A stretch of 7,838 bases of DNA, taken from assembly GCA_027293245.1 (NCBI GenBank), contig JAPUFZ010000143.1:1-7838 (forward strand), written 5' to 3'. Positions 1 to 7,352 of this stretch are shown here, one piece after another. The DNA is from Gammaproteobacteria bacterium (GTDB lineage Bacteria; Pseudomonadota; Gammaproteobacteria; GCA-001735895). Numbering within the stretch: position 1 is the first letter of the stretch; the number at the start of each line of letters is the position of its first letter. A program made the translations under genes and the position numbers. Under the pieces are notes generated by a model. It had not been told where the DNA came from. It saw only the letters and a program-made list of their open reading frames with translations, and did no database searches.

Positions 1-584
1 ATCGTCGCGGCGAGTTTATCGTCCTGTGAAGTGACGTACTCGACTGCGTCCGTGGTCGTAATATGCTCGAAAACCACTGGCAATAGCGGTAATTTTTTTC
101 GAATCGATACCAGCCTGGATTCGATAAAACGCTTTTCCCGGTCGAATACATCAACCGAATCACCGGTCGCTTCACCATGAACCAGCAACGGCAACTGGTA
201 TTTCTGCATCGCTTCCAGTACCGGGTAAATCTTACTGATATCCGTCACTCCAGCTTCTGAATTGGTTGTAGCCCCGGCAGGGTAAAGTTTCATCGCAAAT
301 ATCGAATCTGAGCCACTGGCCGCCTTTACGTCATCGACCCGGGTATTGTCGGTCAGGTACAGGGTCATTAAAGGCTGGAACCGGGCACCGACTGGCAGAG
401 CCGACAGTATGCGCTGGCGATAGGCCAGGGCTTGTTCGCAGGTTCGCACCGGTGGGTTCAGATTTGGCATGATGATCGCACGCGAAAATTGTTTCGCGCT
501 GTCACCGACGACCGAATCCAGCCGCGCTGAATCGCGCAAGTGTAAATGCCAGTCATCGGGTTTGATGATTGTTAATCTATTCAT
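1..584 (-). CDS. pyrC: Dihydroorotase (class II, PyrC), N-terminal part, cut by the window edge
   Basis: This enzyme reversibly cyclises N-carbamoyl-L-aspartate to L-dihydroorotate, the third step of de novo pyrimidine synthesis, in the cytoplasm. Reading the minus strand from the ATG at 584-582 gives 194 codons without a stop. The metal-binding HLHLRD motif is at residues 13-18 (His13 and His15). The lysine that is carbamylated in this family lies in MKLYPAGATTNS (Lys99). Further metal-ligand histidines are in LLVHGE (His136) and FEHITT (His174). The spacing matches E. coli PyrC (about 348 residues) closely, so roughly 150 C-terminal residues, including the catalytic aspartate, should lie beyond base 1. 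No strong Shine-Dalgarno sequence precedes the start; the ATG was chosen because it sits just ahead of the conserved DDWHLHLRD segment. The gene is transcribed divergently from aceE. Assignment to the dimeric class II group rests on overall similarity and is secure. Confidence 0.96.
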   Translation of the reverse strand, partial: MNRLTIIKPDDWHLHLRDSARLDSVVGDSAKQFSRAIIMPNLNPPVRTCEQALAYRQRILSALPVGARFQPLMTLYLTDNTRVDDVKAASGSDSIFAMKLYPAGATTNSEAGVTDISKIYPVLEAMQKYQLPLLVHGEATGDSVDVFDREKRFIESRLVSIRKKLPLLPVVFEHITTTDAVEYVTSQDDKLAAT

Positions 585-652
585 TCTGTTATTGATTTAT
601 CAGGTAATTTAACTAAAGATATCGTTTCTAATTATGACATGAATAATCAGCA

Positions 653-704
653 TGCAGTTAATATGCGTATAATGCTTTTCGGCATTAAACTTATCTTAAC
701 TGCA
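653..704. repeat. 52-base concentric dyad (inverted repeat) upstream of aceE, possible operator or hairpin
   Basis: Outer arms TGCAGTTAA (653-661) and TTAACTGCA (696-704) form a perfect 9-base inverted repeat. Inside them TAATGC (670-675) and GCATTA (682-687) form a perfect 6-base inverted repeat. Both pairs share the same centre, between bases 678 and 679. Four of the eight positions between the arms on each side also pair, so 19 of 26 symmetric positions are complementary; two more would be G-U pairs in RNA. The run of symmetry stops at 652/705. No T-tract follows, so it does not look like an intrinsic terminator. The TATAAT box at 668-673 lies in the left half. A regulator-binding site is my inference; the symmetry itself is directly visible. 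Confidence 0.7.
668..673 (+). promoter_or_regulatory. Candidate -10 box (TATAAT) for the aceE operon
   Basis: The hexamer is a perfect match to the sigma-70 -10 consensus, about 120 bases ahead of the aceE start codon. There is no good -35 at 16-18 bases spacing: the sequence at 645-650 is AATCAG. ATGACA at 634-639 resembles TTGACA, but the spacing to the -10 is 28 bases. A TG dinucleotide at 664-665 is one base too far upstream for a standard extended -10. A transcript from here would start near 679-682, at the centre of the dyad at 653-704. The promoter may therefore need an activator, or the hexamer may be coincidental in this AT-rich region. Confidence 0.45.
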
Positions 705-793
705 GTGACTCGGAAAAACTACGGATCCCGCGTTGCTTATTTGTGCAAAGTAGTTCAGATGTTCGTTGTAATTTAAACCAAAGCGAGTAACCC

Positions 794-3451
794 ATGGCAA
801 AAGAATTAGACCTGGACCCGCAGGAAACCCAGGAATGGATTGAATCCCTCGAATCGGTGCTGGAGCGGGAAGGGCCGGAACGAGTACACTATTTACTGGA
901 AAAGTTGATTGACAAGGCCAGGCGTTCGGGTGCCTACCTGCCATTTACTCCTAATACAGCCTACGTCAATACGATACCCGTTTCCGCTCAGCGTCCTATA
1001 CCTGGGGACCAGGCAATCGAACACACGATCCGCTCGGTTATTCGCTGGAATGCCGCGGCTATCGTGGTTCACGCCAATCGAAAATCGTCCGAACTGGGCG
1101 GTCATATCGCCAGTTTCGCCTCGGCGGCGACGCTATACGACGTTGGCTTTAGCCATTTTTTCAGGGCGCCGAATGAGGAAAATAAAGGTGATCTGGTGTT
1201 TTTCCAGGGACACTCCGCCCCCGGCATTTATGCCCGTGCTTTTCTCGAAGGTCGCCTGAGCGAAGAACAGCTCAAATCCTTTCGCCAGGAAGTAGACAAT
1301 GAAAATGGACTATCGTCTTACCCACATCCCTGGTTGATGCCGAAGTTCTGGCAATTCCCGACGGTCTCCATGGGCCTCGGACCGCTGATGGCTATTTACC
1401 AGGCGCGATTCATGAAATACCTCGAAAATCGTGAAATTCAGTCGCAGGGCGATCGCAAGGTCTGGGCCTTCATGGGTGACGGCGAGATGGATGAACCGGA
1501 ATCGCTGGGTGCGATTTCACTGGCATCGAGAGAGAACCTGGACAACCTGATTTTTGTCGTCAACTGTAATTTGCAGCGACTCGATGGGCCGGTGCGCGGC
1601 AATGGCAAAATCATACAGGAACTGGAAGCCGTGTTTCGCGGCGCCGGCTGGAACGTGATCAAGGTGATCTGGGGCTCCTACTGGGACCATCTACTGGATA
1701 AAGATGTAGATGGATTATTACATCGACTGATGGACGAAACCGTGGACGGAGAATATCAGGCCTACAAGGCTAAAGGTGGGGCCTATACACGAGAACATTT
1801 TTTCGGCAAGTACCCTGAACTGAAGGAAATGGTGGCGGAAATGTCGGATGAAGATATCTGGCGCCTGAACCGGGGCGGTCACGACCCCCATAAGGTCTAT
1901 GCGGCTTACACCGAAGCGGTCGAACATAAGGACCGACCGACCGTCATCCTCGCCAAAACCGTGAAGGGTTATGGCATGGGCGAGGCGGGCGAGGGACAGA
2001 ATATTACCCATTCGCAGAAAAAAATGGGTGAAAATGCATTAAAGGCATTCCGTGATCGCTTCAATATACCGATTAGCGACGATGAAATCGCGCAAACACC
2101 GTTTTACAAATTCGCCGACGATAGTGAAGAAATGCAGTATATGCGTAAACAACGCGAGCAACTCGGAGGCTTTATGCCGGTACGGACCGATACTGCAGAA
2201 CCGCTGGTAATACCCGGGCTCGATAGTTTTGACGCATTATTGCAGGACAGTGGTGAGCGGGAATTCTCGACGACGATGGCTTTCGTGCGCATCCTGTCGA
2301 CACTGACGCGTAGTAAATTGATCGGCAATAACATCGTGCCAATCGTGCCCGACGAGGCACGTACCTTTGGTATGGAAGGCATGTTTCGCCAACTGGGCAT
2401 CTACTCATTCAAGGGCCAGCTATACGAGCCGATGGATTCAGACCAGGTGATGTACTACCGCGAGGATAAAAAGGGACAGATTTTACAAGAGGGAATTAAT
2501 GAAGCTGGTGCGATGTCTTCATGGATTGCTGCCGGAACTGCCTATAGTACGCACGGCCTCAACATGATCCCGTTCTACATTTTTTACTCGATGTTCGGAT
2601 TTCAACGCATTGGCGATTTGGCCTGGGCCGCAGGCGATATGCAGGTAAGGGGATTTTTAATGGGGGGTACCGCGGGGCGCACCACGCTTGCTGGCGAGGG
2701 ACTGCAACACCAGGATGGTCATAGCCTGATTGTCGCGGGTACGATTCCAAACTGTGTTTCCTACGATCCGACTTTTGCCTACGAACTTGCGGTTATTATT
2801 CACGATGGATTGAAACGTATGTTTCAACTGCACGATAAAGTTTTTTATTACGTTACCGTGATGAACGAAAACTATAGTCATCCAGCCATGCCGAAAGGCT
2901 CGGAAGAGGGCATAATCAAGGGAATTTACTGCCTCCAGGAGGGTGATGAAAAGGGCCTGAAAGTCCAGTTGATGGGTTCCGGTACTATCTTGCGGGAAGT
3001 AATTGCCGCGGCAGAATTACTGCAGGCCGATTTCGACATCAATGCCGACGTCTGGAGCGTGACCAGTGTTAACGAACTCGCCAGGGAAGCAGCCGATTGT
3101 GCCCGCTGGAATGGTTTGCACCCGACCAAGAAAGCACGCAAAAGCTTTCTTGAAACCCGGCTGCAGGGTCGCAAGGGTCCGGCTATTATGGCCACCGATT
3201 ACACCCGTGCTTTTGTTAGCCAGTTGCGCGAATTTGTGCCGATGCCGTTTACAACGCTTGGTACCGACGGTTTCGGTCGCAGTGATACGCGCGCGAAGCT
3301 TCGCACATTTTTCGAGGTCAATCGCTATTACGTTGTAGTTGCAGCACTCAAGGCGTTGTCCGATCAAGGTGAAGTCGACAACAAGGTCGTTCAAGCGGCG
3401 ATCAAAAAATATAAGATCGATCCGGAAAAACCCAATCCGATGACGGTATAG
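794..3451 (+). CDS. aceE: Pyruvate dehydrogenase E1 component, homodimeric type
   Basis: AceE decarboxylates pyruvate using thiamine diphosphate and reductively acetylates the lipoyl groups of the pyruvate dehydrogenase complex. The protein has 885 residues; E. coli AceE has 887. It aligns with E. coli AceE along its whole length with no large gaps. The thiamine diphosphate/Mg motif starts at GDGEMDEPES (228-237) and ends at the asparagines of VNCN (Asn257, Asn259). Residues matching known E. coli active-site positions are present: His104 (LGGH), His140 (QGH), His406 in the mobile loop (NITH), Glu570 (EGINE) and His639 (LQHQDGH). The acidic N-terminus (about 1-45) matches the segment that docks on E2 in this family. 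The ATG at 794 fits this N-terminus, with only a weak upstream GCGAG (783-787) as ribosome-binding site. It is the first gene of the operon; aceF follows 21 bases after its TAG stop. No pdhR-type regulator gene lies upstream. Nothing appears broken. Confidence 0.98.
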   Translation: MAKELDLDPQETQEWIESLESVLEREGPERVHYLLEKLIDKARRSGAYLPFTPNTAYVNTIPVSAQRPIPGDQAIEHTIRSVIRWNAAAIVVHANRKSSELGGHIASFASAATLYDVGFSHFFRAPNEENKGDLVFFQGHSAPGIYARAFLEGRLSEEQLKSFRQEVDNENGLSSYPHPWLMPKFWQFPTVSMGLGPLMAIYQARFMKYLENREIQSQGDRKVWAFMGDGEMDEPESLGAISLASRENLDNLIFVVNCNLQRLDGPVRGNGKIIQELEAVFRGAGWNVIKVIWGSYWDHLLDKDVDGLLHRLMDETVDGEYQAYKAKGGAYTREHFFGKYPELKEMVAEMSDEDIWRLNRGGHDPHKVYAAYTEAVEHKDRPTVILAKTVKGYGMGEAGEGQNITHSQKKMGENALKAFRDRFNIPISDDEIAQTPFYKFADDSEEMQYMRKQREQLGGFMPVRTDTAEPLVIPGLDSFDALLQDSGEREFSTTMAFVRILSTLTRSKLIGNNIVPIVPDEARTFGMEGMFRQLGIYSFKGQLYEPMDSDQVMYYREDKKGQILQEGINEAGAMSSWIAAGTAYSTHGLNMIPFYIFYSMFGFQRIGDLAWAAGDMQVRGFLMGGTAGRTTLAGEGLQHQDGHSLIVAGTIPNCVSYDPTFAYELAVIIHDGLKRMFQLHDKVFYYVTVMNENYSHPAMPKGSEEGIIKGIYCLQEGDEKGLKVQLMGSGTILREVIAAAELLQADFDINADVWSVTSVNELAREAADCARWNGLHPTKKARKSFLETRLQGRKGPAIMATDYTRAFVSQLREFVPMPFTTLGTDGFGRSDTRAKLRTFFEVNRYYVVVAALKALSDQGEVDNKVVQAAIKKYKIDPEKPNPMTV

Positions 3452-3461
3452 TTGCCTGGGC

Positions 3462-3466
3462 AGGAG
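3462..3466 (+). promoter_or_regulatory. Ribosome-binding site that fixes the aceF start at GTG 3473
   Basis: AGGAG lies six bases ahead of the GTG at 3473-3475, which is ideal spacing. The alternative in-frame TTG at 3452 would directly abut the aceE stop codon. It would place the ribosome-binding site inside the coding region and add seven residues that are not typical of a lipoyl-domain N-terminus. Confidence 0.8.
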
Positions 3467-3472
3467 AAAGCA

Positions 3473-4831
3473 GTGACTGAATTATTGACGATTAAATTAC
3501 CGAACCTGGGTGATTTTGACGAGATCGAAATTATCGAAATATTAATCGCGCCCGGTGATGAAATAGAAGTGGAAGAATCGATTATCGTGCTCGAGTCCGA
3601 CAAGGCGACGATGGAAATTCCAAGTCCTCATGCGGGCAAGGTAAAGACGGTAATGGTCAAGGTTGGCGATCGAATATCAGAAGGCACGGAAATAACGAAA
3701 ATCGAAGTGATTGCTCCGGCCGAAGCCGAAGCGGCGCCCGAACCAGACGGCCCCGAGCCAGAACCGGGGTCTTCCGAGGCCAGGCCCGGGGAAGCAGCTG
3801 CAGCCCTGGCCGATGATGCTCCAGCACAGGAAACCAGTCTTCCGACAACCCCGGTGGCAGCGCCTGGCAAAGCGCGCAAACCGCCTCCAGGCAAACCGGC
3901 CGGTGATATTGGCGACCGGTCGGGTAATATCATTCATGCCAGTCCTTCGATTCGACGCTACGCGCGCGAGTTGGGTGTCAATTTGGAATCGGTGATAGGA
4001 ACCGGCGCCAAGGGCAGGATTCTGAAACAGGACGTCAAAGCTTTTGTCAAGGCTTCGTTGTCGTCACCAGGCGTAGCGGCCGGTGGTGGGATTCCGGTAT
4101 CGGCGATGCCCGATATTGATTTTTCCATATTTGGCGAAATTGAACCGGTAGCGCTCAGCCGGATTCAGAAAATATCCGGAGCCCATCTGCACAGAAGCTG
4201 GGTAACAGTACCCCATGTCACCCAGTTCGACGAAGCCGATATCACCGATCTGGAATCTTTTAGAAAGTCACTGGCGAAGGAGGCAGAGAAGCAAGGTGTT
4301 CGACTCACGGCCCTGGTTTTCATGATGAAAGCGGTGGTGGCCGCGCTGAAAACCTTCCCCAATTTTAACGCCTCGCTGGAAGCCAGCGGCGATCGATTAA
4401 TCCTGAAAAAATACTTCCATATCGGCGTCGCGGTCGATACACCGAAAGGTCTGGTGGTACCGGTAATACGCGATGTCGATCAAAAGGGTTTGTATGAGCT
4501 TGCAGCAGAACTAGCCTCTGCCGCCGAGCGCGCGCGCGAAGGCAAGTTGTTACCCAACGATATGCAGGGAGGCTGTTTCACCATATCTAGCCTTGGCGGA
4601 ATCGGGGGTACGCAGTTCACACCAATCGTGAACGCGCCCGAAGTGGCGATCCTCGGAATCGCGAGAGCAAAAATGCAGCCGGTTTATCAAGCTGATGGCA
4701 GTTTTCAAGCCGGTTTAATCCTGCCACTGGCATTGTCGTACGACCATCGGGTAATCGATGGGGCACAGGGGGCCAGATTTACCACTTATCTGAGCCAGGT
4801 AATTAGTGATATTAGAAGGGTGTTATTGTAA
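3473..4831 (+). CDS. aceF: Dihydrolipoyllysine acetyltransferase E2 of pyruvate dehydrogenase, single lipoyl domain
   Basis: This is the core of the pyruvate dehydrogenase complex; it transfers the acetyl group from its lipoyl arm to coenzyme A. From the GTG start it has 452 residues. Domains in order are: one lipoyl domain (about 1-80) with the lipoylated lysine in ESDKATMEIPSP (Lys44); a flexible linker rich in Ala, Pro and Glu (about 82-150); a peripheral-subunit-binding domain (about 154-192, HASPSIRRYARELGV followed by GTGAKGRILKQDV); and the catalytic acyltransferase domain (about 222-452). The catalytic signature is SYDHRVIDG (422-430), with His425 and Asp429, and the conserved FTISSLGGIGG is at 369-379. 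E. coli AceF has three lipoyl domains, so this is the short form. A branched-chain or 2-oxoglutarate E2 is unlikely because aceE is adjacent. The stop is two bases before lpdA. Confidence 0.96.
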   Translation: MTELLTIKLPNLGDFDEIEIIEILIAPGDEIEVEESIIVLESDKATMEIPSPHAGKVKTVMVKVGDRISEGTEITKIEVIAPAEAEAAPEPDGPEPEPGSSEARPGEAAAALADDAPAQETSLPTTPVAAPGKARKPPPGKPAGDIGDRSGNIIHASPSIRRYARELGVNLESVIGTGAKGRILKQDVKAFVKASLSSPGVAAGGGIPVSAMPDIDFSIFGEIEPVALSRIQKISGAHLHRSWVTVPHVTQFDEADITDLESFRKSLAKEAEKQGVRLTALVFMMKAVVAALKTFPNFNASLEASGDRLILKKYFHIGVAVDTPKGLVVPVIRDVDQKGLYELAAELASAAERAREGKLLPNDMQGGCFTISSLGGIGGTQFTPIVNAPEVAILGIARAKMQPVYQADGSFQAGLILPLALSYDHRVIDGAQGARFTTYLSQVISDIRRVLL

Positions 4832-4833
4832 TC

Positions 4834-6564
4834 ATGAGTATAAAAGAAATAATTTTGCCCAATATAGGCGATTTCGAGAGCGTCGAAATTATCGAATTAC
4901 ACGTTGCGGTGGGTGATTCTGTTAACAAGGAGGATCCCATCGTAACCCTGGAATCGGATAAGGCGACGATGGATATTCCATCGCCATTCAGTGGAACTAT
5001 TAGCGCGATCAGAATCGCGGTTGGAGATAAGGTAGTCGAGGGAGTAGTACTGGCGAGTCTGAAAACCGATGATAAAGATGCGGCGGCCGAAAAAACTGCG
5101 GCCGGCGCTGCAGAAAAAAGCCAGGCTGGGGCCACAAAGCCAGCCGAAACGGCGCAGCAGAGTACCGAGTTACTGGTGCTGGGCGCCGGTCCCGGTGGCT
5201 ATACAGCCGCTTTCAGAGCTGCCGACCTGGGTAAAAAAGTAACCCTGGTCGAGCGCTATGAATCGCTCGGCGGGGTGTGCCTGAATGTGGGCTGCATTCC
5301 GTCGAAGGCCCTGCTTCACACGGCGGCGATCATTAACGAAGCGGAGCACATGAAATCCAATGGGGTGGATTTTGGCAAACCCAAAATTAAGCTCGACGGA
5401 ATCAATGGATTTAAAAATAAAGTGGTTGGCAAGTTGACCGGTGGCCTCAGGCAGCTAGCCAAACAGCGGAAGGTTGAAGTGGTCACGGGCGTCGGCGAGT
5501 TTATCGACGCGAACAATCTTCGCGTGGTGAATGATGGCAAGCAAAGCCAGATCCGATTCGAACACTGTATCGTTGCCGCGGGTTCGCGGGTGGCACAAAT
5601 TCCCAGCTTTCCAAATGACGATAAGCGCCTGATGGATTCGACCAGCGCGCTTGAGCTGAGCAACGTACCAGACAAACTGCTGATTATTGGCGGTGGTATC
5701 ATCGGCCTTGAGATGGCAACCGTTTACCATGCCCTGGGATCGGAAATCACCGTGGTTGAATTTATGGATAGCCTGATTCCCGGTTGTGACAAGGACCTGG
5801 TGCGGCCCCTCAACAAGATAATTTCAAAACGCTATAAAGCCATATATCTGAATACCAAAGTGACCGAAATCAAGGCCCAGAAAAATGGGCTGAAAGTTAG
5901 CTTTGAGGGCAGCAAGGCGCCCGATCCCCAGATCTTCGACAAGGTACTGGTAGCCGTAGGACGGCGTCCCAATGGTCTAACCATTGGTGCCGAAAATGCG
6001 GGCATCGAGGTTGACGAAGCAGGTTTTATTCAGGTCGATAATCAAATGCGTACTAACGTTACCAACATTTTCGCAATTGGCGATATCGTCGGTAATCCAA
6101 TGTTGGCGCACAAGGCCACGCACGAAGCCAAGGTCGCTGCCGAAGTTATCTGTGGCATGAAGTCGTGGTTTGAACCGATGGCTATTCCTTCGGTTGCCTA
6201 TACTGACCCCGAAGTCGCCTGGATGGGTTTAACCGAAATCGAGGCCAAGAAACAGGGCATCGAATATGTAAAAGGTGCTTTCCCGTGGGCGGCCAGCGGT
6301 CGTGCCCTGGGGCTGGACCGAGACGAAGGCTTAACCAAGGTTCTATTTGACAAGGAAACTAAACGCATACTCGGTACTGGTATCGTCGGTCCCAACGCGG
6401 GTGAACTGATCGCTGAGGCGGTGCTGGCACTGGAAATGGGTGCCGACGCCGAAGATATCGGATTGACCATACATGCGCATCCGACCCTGTCTGAAACCTT
6501 TAACTTTGCCGCCGAAATGGCAGAAGGGACTATCACCGATTTGTATATACCCAGGAAAAAGTGA
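4834..6564 (+). CDS. lpdA: Dihydrolipoyl dehydrogenase E3 with an N-terminal lipoyl domain
   Basis: This flavoenzyme reoxidises dihydrolipoyl groups and reduces NAD+, the last step of the pyruvate dehydrogenase cycle. The 576 residues exceed the usual 470-480 because a lipoyl domain (about 1-78) is fused in front. Its lysine lies in ESDKATMDIPSP (Lys43), and an Ala/Lys/Glu linker (about 80-110) follows. The E3 body shows the FAD-binding GAGPGG (117-122), the redox disulfide in GGVCLNVGCIPSK (Cys149, Cys154), the NAD-binding GGGIIGLE (286-293), the second FAD motif NIFAIGD (411-417) and the catalytic HAHPTLSE (His549, Glu554). All key residues are intact. The ATG sits two bases after aceF; the likely ribosome-binding site AAGGG (4816-4820) is rather far at 13 bases, so translation is probably coupled. 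Similar fusions are known as PdhL or p64k in Neisseria and Ralstonia. The downstream hydrolase overlaps its stop codon. Confidence 0.97.
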   Translation: MSIKEIILPNIGDFESVEIIELHVAVGDSVNKEDPIVTLESDKATMDIPSPFSGTISAIRIAVGDKVVEGVVLASLKTDDKDAAAEKTAAGAAEKSQAGATKPAETAQQSTELLVLGAGPGGYTAAFRAADLGKKVTLVERYESLGGVCLNVGCIPSKALLHTAAIINEAEHMKSNGVDFGKPKIKLDGINGFKNKVVGKLTGGLRQLAKQRKVEVVTGVGEFIDANNLRVVNDGKQSQIRFEHCIVAAGSRVAQIPSFPNDDKRLMDSTSALELSNVPDKLLIIGGGIIGLEMATVYHALGSEITVVEFMDSLIPGCDKDLVRPLNKIISKRYKAIYLNTKVTEIKAQKNGLKVSFEGSKAPDPQIFDKVLVAVGRRPNGLTIGAENAGIEVDEAGFIQVDNQMRTNVTNIFAIGDIVGNPMLAHKATHEAKVAAEVICGMKSWFEPMAIPSVAYTDPEVAWMGLTEIEAKKQGIEYVKGAFPWAASGRALGLDRDEGLTKVLFDKETKRILGTGIVGPNAGELIAEAVLALEMGADAEDIGLTIHAHPTLSETFNFAAEMAEGTITDLYIPRKK

Positions 6565-7343
6565 CAGCTGCGCCTGGCTTATTGCATTTCACCAGGACCG
6601 GCAATGGTGAACCGTTGGTCATAGTCCACGGACTATTCGGCTCGGGGAAAAACTGGCAATCGCTGGGCCGGTTGTTTTCGAATCATTTTGAAGTGTTCAC
6701 GGTTGACCTGCGAAATCATGGGCAATCCTTTCACCATGACGAAATGAACTACGAGGTCATGGCGGAGGATTTATACCGCCTGTTGAATCATCTTGGTATC
6801 CCCTCCTGTCGACTGATTGGACATAGCATGGGTGGCAAGACCGGTATCCTGCTCGCACTTCAGTATCCGCATTTAATTTCCCGGCTGCTAGTAGCCGATA
6901 TAGCGCCGGTGTCTTATTCGCATGCCTTTGATCATTTGATAGAGCCGGTGCTTGCGCTGGCGCTCGATCAATGTGAAAGTCGATCGGCAGTCGATAAGGC
7001 GCTCCAGGAAAGCATTCCTGACAACTTATTGCGCGGCTTTCTATTGCAGAATCTGGAACGAAACAACCAACATTGGCGCTGGAAGGTTAACTGGCCGGCG
7101 ATTAAAGAGAATCTGCAGCAGATAACCGGGTTTCCTGATCTGCCCGGGGACTGGCAAATCAACACGCCGACGTTGTTCATTCGCGGAGAGCACTCTGACT
7201 ATATCGGCGCAGCGGAGGAAGCGGTGATCGCAGCGCATTTTAAACAGGCAACAGTGAGCACGGTCGCCACGGCAGGCCATTGGCTGCACGCCGAGCAACC
7301 GCAACAGTTTGCCGACCAGGCACTGGATTTCTTGCTCGACTGA
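6561..7343 (+). CDS. Alpha/beta hydrolase, YbfF-like esterase/thioesterase family
   Basis: This is a 260-residue alpha/beta-hydrolase without signal peptide or membrane segments, so probably cytoplasmic. The oxyanion-hole motif HGLFGSGKNW is at 23-32, VDLRNHGQS at 48-56, the nucleophile elbow GHSMGGK at 87-93 (Ser89) and the C-terminal AGHWLHAEQP at 238-247 (His240). The third triad member is probably Asp113 in VADIAPVSY; Asp213 in RGEHSDY is an alternative. These motifs and the length match E. coli YbfF (about 254 residues), an esterase reported to act on acyl-CoA substrates; the natural substrate here is unknown. The GTG start (6561-6563) overlaps the lpdA TGA by four bases (GTGA), with AGGA at 6553-6556 as ribosome-binding site. 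Translation is therefore coupled to the pyruvate dehydrogenase operon. A role in acyl-thioester housekeeping would be inference only. I leave the symbol blank because orthology to ybfF cannot be proved here. Confidence 0.9.
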   Translation: MTAAPGLLHFTRTGNGEPLVIVHGLFGSGKNWQSLGRLFSNHFEVFTVDLRNHGQSFHHDEMNYEVMAEDLYRLLNHLGIPSCRLIGHSMGGKTGILLALQYPHLISRLLVADIAPVSYSHAFDHLIEPVLALALDQCESRSAVDKALQESIPDNLLRGFLLQNLERNNQHWRWKVNWPAIKENLQQITGFPDLPGDWQINTPTLFIRGEHSDYIGAAEEAVIAAHFKQATVSTVATAGHWLHAEQPQQFADQALDFLLD

Positions 7344-7352
7344 GGAGCGGGG

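Noticed and set aside
653..704. The upstream dyad as a rho-independent terminator or a mobile-element end.
   Set aside because: No T-run follows either arm, no upstream gene reads into it on the plus strand, and no transposase or target-site duplication is visible; a regulatory role fits better.
3017..3394. Minus-strand open frame of 125 codons opposite the end of aceE.
   Set aside because: It is entirely within a well-supported coding region and its translation has no family features; it is a shadow frame.
3452..3472. TTG at 3452 as the start of aceF (seven extra residues).
   Set aside because: It abuts the aceE stop codon and has no suitable ribosome-binding site. AGGAG at 3462-3466 sits six bases before the GTG at 3473, and the resulting protein begins like other lipoyl-domain proteins.
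3628..3937. Overlapping minus-strand reading frames of up to 101 codons opposite the aceF linker.
   Set aside because: They arise from the Ala/Pro/Glu-rich codon composition of the linker on the plus strand. They show no recognisable domain and lie fully inside a well-supported gene.
5316..5702. Minus-strand open frame of 128 codons opposite lpdA.
   Set aside because: It is a shadow of the conserved E3 sequence; its low-complexity Ser/Leu-rich translation has no recognisable motif.
794..7343. The four-gene operon as a novel metabolic system.
   Set aside because: The first three genes are a complete, intact pyruvate dehydrogenase complex with all catalytic residues; only the domain arrangement and the fourth gene are unusual.
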